NCBI GenBank assembly: GCA_900319615.1
Contig: ONPE01000130.1
Span: forward strand, 1 to 8,506
DNA length: 8,506 nucleotides
From: an uncultured Eubacteriales bacterium
Lineage (GTDB): Bacteria > Bacillota > Clostridia > Oscillospirales > Acutalibacteraceae
Reading direction: 5' to 3'
The notes beneath the pieces were generated by a model, which saw only the letters and a list, made by a program, of their open reading frames with translations, was not told the DNA's origin and made no database searches. Positions within the stretch are counted from its first letter, which is position 1, and each line of letters begins with the position of its first letter. The position numbers and the translations under genes were made by a program. Shown one piece after another: positions 6,854 through 8,506 of this stretch.

Positions 6854-6944
6854 TTATCCGACCTGATACGGTAAATCGGAAAGATATCTCTGTATGCAGG
6901 TCGCGTCGAGGATATCGCGCTCTTTGTCACGGTTGAAGTCGGAG
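6854..6944 (-). pseudogene. Out-of-frame second half of a dockerin domain
   Basis: This frame encodes SDFNRDKERDILDATCIQRY to the end YQVG and a TAA at 6854. D-F-N-R-D with a later D at loop position 12 is a dockerin-type calcium loop followed by its helix. It has no start of its own and lies one base out of frame with the 440-residue gene, which stops inside it at 6927. It is therefore the detached C-terminus of that gene's original dockerin, or of a neighbour's dockerin brought in by recombination. It differs from the copy at 8381-8471 by two residues (S/A and L/I). Confidence 0.75.
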
Positions 6945-8249
6945 GGAGTCACAGCGCTGGATAAGGGTAACGTCCATAACAGATATTTCATCGTCGCGGT
7001 CGAGGTCACCGAGCAGCCTGCCGTTGCTGTTGTAATCAACGGTGGCGTACTCGTCCATCACCTTATCAAAATCAGCGTACTTATCAGGATCGAAGCCGTC
7101 GCGACCGCCGAGCGCAGGGTCATAGAAGCGGTTTTGCTTCACGTCATAGACTCCGAAATGCGTGAGGAAAGGATAACCTCTGTAGCCGTATTGTCTGAAT
7201 GCGCGGTTGCCGATGATCGAGAACGAGTAAGAATTGTCGCCGCGATACCTATGGTTTGTCGCCCATACGCAGACCCAGTCGGGGCTGCCGCTGCCGTCGC
7301 GGTGGATGTAAAGCTCTTCATAGTCGAGATATTTCTCGTCATATTCACTGTACGCGGCGAGGAAGGCGTCGCGGTATTCGCCGCCGGTATGAAGCTCGAG
7401 AGGGATAGGCACGGGGTCAAGGCAGTCCCACATAGACTGGTCCTCCACCCCGATCATACCCAGATACGCTCCTTTGCCGGAGATATCATATAAGTTCAGA
7501 TTCCCGTCGGGGTCAAAGAACACATACATCTGCTGACCGTCTGTGTATATCCTTGTTTCGCTCTCGTTATACGCGTTGCCCTCGCCCTCGGGGTACCAGC
7601 GTGTGATGTTCTCGCCGTCTTCGGTGTAGGCTATCTTGAATATATCGCCGCGCATGATGACCAAATTTTTAGATCTGGCGCCGACCTCATAGCCTTTGCA
7701 GAGCTTCCAGTCTGTCATGCTTCCCACAACATAGTATCCGGGGTCTGTAGCCGGAGTATTGAGGGCGCTGCGGTCGTTGCGGTCATAGCTGTTATTGAAC
7801 GGTCTCTCACAGCCTACGCAGATAAGGCAGTCGTGATACCATACCTGTTCTTCGGTGTTCAGGTAGACGGGGCTTTCTATCCATCCCTTGCCGCCGTCAC
7901 AGTTTGAGCGAAAGACAAACGTATAGTATCCGTTGTACTTGATGATCTCATCCTTTTCGTTGAAGGCGTTGCCCTCACCCTCAGGATAGTATCTGTCGGG
8001 CGTCTCTCCGTCGGAAGAATAGACGATCTTGAAGCTGTCGTCGGGAGTCATGAACAGATGGAAGCAATATTCCGTTCCGTCATAGGCGAATATCCTGTAG
8101 TCTGGTCGTATATCCCAGTTGTTCATGGTGCCGACGATATAGTAGCCGTTAGGTACATCCTTATCTGCGTCAGACGCAGCGGATACGGCAAAGATCGGCA
8201 GGCTGAGCACTAATGCCAACACCAGGATGATAGATAGTACTTTTTTCAT
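6927..8249 (-). CDS. Secreted two-module protein with a truncated dockerin (probable carbohydrate-binding or scaffold-attached protein)
   Basis: 440 residues from ATG 8249 with AGGAGG at 8256-8261, 7 bp upstream. A signal peptide (MKKVLSIILV, hydrophobic core, AVSAAS; cleavage near A24) shows export. Two related beta-type modules follow: residues about 33-130 (GYYIVGTMNNWDI, then RYYPEGEGNAFNE) and 169-256 (GYYVVGSMTDWKL, then RWYPEGEGNAYNE). The G-x-M-x-x-W and WYPEGEGNA motifs resemble small starch- or glycan-binding sandwich modules of gut anaerobes, but no CBM family is assigned. Between them lies C141-x2-C144-x2-C147. Residues about 265-410 are an unrecognised domain rich in Tyr and Asp. 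At 414-432 a first dockerin loop appears (D415, D417, D419, D426, then TLIQR), but the protein then ends in eight unrelated residues. The second calcium loop is just downstream in another frame, so cohesin binding is probably impaired. Confidence 0.8.
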   Translation of the reverse strand: MKKVLSIILVLALVLSLPIFAVSAASDADKDVPNGYYIVGTMNNWDIRPDYRIFAYDGTEYCFHLFMTPDDSFKIVYSSDGETPDRYYPEGEGNAFNEKDEIIKYNGYYTFVFRSNCDGGKGWIESPVYLNTEEQVWYHDCLICVGCERPFNNSYDRNDRSALNTPATDPGYYVVGSMTDWKLCKGYEVGARSKNLVIMRGDIFKIAYTEDGENITRWYPEGEGNAYNESETRIYTDGQQMYVFFDPDGNLNLYDISGKGAYLGMIGVEDQSMWDCLDPVPIPLELHTGGEYRDAFLAAYSEYDEKYLDYEELYIHRDGSGSPDWVCVWATNHRYRGDNSYSFSIIGNRAFRQYGYRGYPFLTHFGVYDVKQNRFYDPALGGRDGFDPDKYADFDKVMDEYATVDYNSNGRLLGDLDRDDEISVMDVTLIQRCDSLRLQP

Positions 8250-8380
8250 GATGAATCCTCCTTATTGCATCGGAGCTTTGCTCCTCCTCGGAATGACGAT
8301 TGATATGCGGACTGCGGCAATCTCAAACTTATATAAATGCTTGCGATACCCGGTACTTTAACCGGGAATCTATGTTTTCG
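8250..8380. other. Short intergenic spacer between the two dockerin genes
   Basis: 131 bp on the minus strand between the upstream gene's stop and ATG 8249. It contains the ribosome binding site at 8256-8261, the inner part of the palindromic element (from 8270) and the hairpin 8345-8370. No clear promoter is visible; TATATAA-like DNA near 8328-8335 has no matching -35 box, so read-through from the upstream gene is possible. Confidence 0.5.
8256..8261 (-). promoter_or_regulatory. Ribosome binding site of the 440-residue gene
   Basis: Minus-strand AGGAGG lies 7 bp before ATG 8249 and sits just inside the unique DNA next to direct repeat copy 2 (which begins at 8270). Confidence 0.8.
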
Positions 8381-8471
8381 TTATCCGACCTGATACGGTA
8401 TATCGGCAAGATATCTCTGTATGCAGGTCGCGTCGAGGATATCGCGCTCTTTGTCACGGTTGAAGTCGGAG
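8270..8471 (-). repeat. Direct repeat copy 2: intact dockerin end plus 3' flank
   Basis: The second copy of the block at 6744-6944, same orientation. It starts inside the palindromic element at tcggagctttgctcc and lacks the left arm of the 14-bp inverted repeat. It ends at gtcggag within the second dockerin calcium loop. Here the dockerin is in frame with its gene. Confidence 0.85.
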
Positions 8472-8506
8472 TAATAGGTCAGCTTCGTCTTATCAAAGTA
8501 CGGGTT
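8381..8506 (-). CDS. C-terminal end of a dockerin-containing protein (partial)
   Basis: The last 41 codons of a minus-strand gene that begins outside the window; stop TAA at 8381-8383. The visible chain (NPYFDKTKLTYYSDFNRDKE, then RDILDATCIQRYLADIPYQVG) contains the second calcium loop of a type-I-like dockerin, D-x-N-x-D with D at loop position 12, followed by the IQRYL helix. The first loop and everything before it are not visible. Dockerins bind cohesins on scaffoldin proteins at the cell surface, so the full protein is probably secreted. It lies upstream of and co-oriented with the 440-residue gene, and its 3' end is nearly identical to DNA downstream of that gene, so the two may be tandem paralogues. 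Confidence 0.8.
   Translation of the reverse strand, partial: NPYFDKTKLTYYSDFNRDKERDILDATCIQRYLADIPYQVG

Larger units (their letters stand above)
6744..6944 (-). repeat. Direct repeat copy 1: second dockerin loop plus 3' flank
   Basis: About 97% identical to 8270-8471 (five substitutions and one 1-base indel by eye). It spans part of the palindromic element, a hairpin, and the coding DNA for the last 30 residues of a dockerin (SDFNRDKERDILDATCIQRY to YQVG and stop). In this copy the dockerin frame is out of register with the gene that precedes it on the minus strand. Identity stops abruptly at 6944/6945. Confidence 0.85.

Noticed and set aside
6894..7493. A 199-codon plus-strand open frame opposite the 440-residue gene
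   Set aside because: Antisense shadow of a gene with signal peptide, domains and a strong ribosome binding site; no recognisable protein features of its own.

Overview
The window looks like a chromosomal segment from an anaerobic, fibre- or starch-associated Firmicute of the Ruminococcus type (Oscillospiraceae). This is inferred from three things: dockerin-like calcium loops on secreted proteins, a very large secreted SGNH hydrolase with Fn3-like repeats, and Gram-positive signal peptides with strong AGGAGG ribosome binding sites. Coding DNA is GC-rich and the intergenic DNA is clearly AT-rich. No rRNA, tRNA, CRISPR array, transposase or phage gene was seen.

Layout. (1) Positions 1-2865, minus strand: a three-gene operon read from a good sigma-A-type promoter (2836-2865). 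It encodes a TelA-family 'toxic anion resistance' protein (2781 to 1644, split by one extra base near 2463), a two-helix membrane protein with a helical cytoplasmic part (1609 to 854, TTG start), and a lipoprotein with the look of an extracellular solute-binding protein (867 to beyond position 1). The last two genes overlap by 14 bp. (2) Positions 2782-3077: a divergent AT-rich promoter region serving both sides. (3) Positions 3078-6584, plus strand: a 1168-residue secreted protein with a signal peptide, eight Fn3-like repeats in an alternating A-B-A-B order, two degenerate SLH-like modules, and a C-terminal SGNH/GDSL hydrolase with all catalytic blocks. (4) Positions 6585-6926: a convergent intergenic region with a terminator hairpin, a nested palindromic repeat element, and an out-of-frame remnant of a dockerin end. 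(5) Positions 6927-8249, minus strand: a secreted 440-residue protein with two related beta-type modules, an unrecognised C-terminal domain and only the first calcium loop of a dockerin. (6) Positions 8381-8506, minus strand: the last 41 codons of another dockerin protein.

How the parts relate. The TelA operon looks like a membrane or envelope stress module. The two dockerin proteins would be exported and, if the dockerins work, attach to cohesin scaffoldins. The SGNH protein has no dockerin and may instead be held at the surface through its SLH-like modules. The clearest anomaly is a roughly 200-bp direct repeat (6744-6944 and 8270-8471, about 97% identical). It carries the second dockerin calcium loop plus 3' flanking DNA and brackets the 440-residue gene. 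At the inner edge of one copy the dockerin of that gene is shortened and shifted out of frame.
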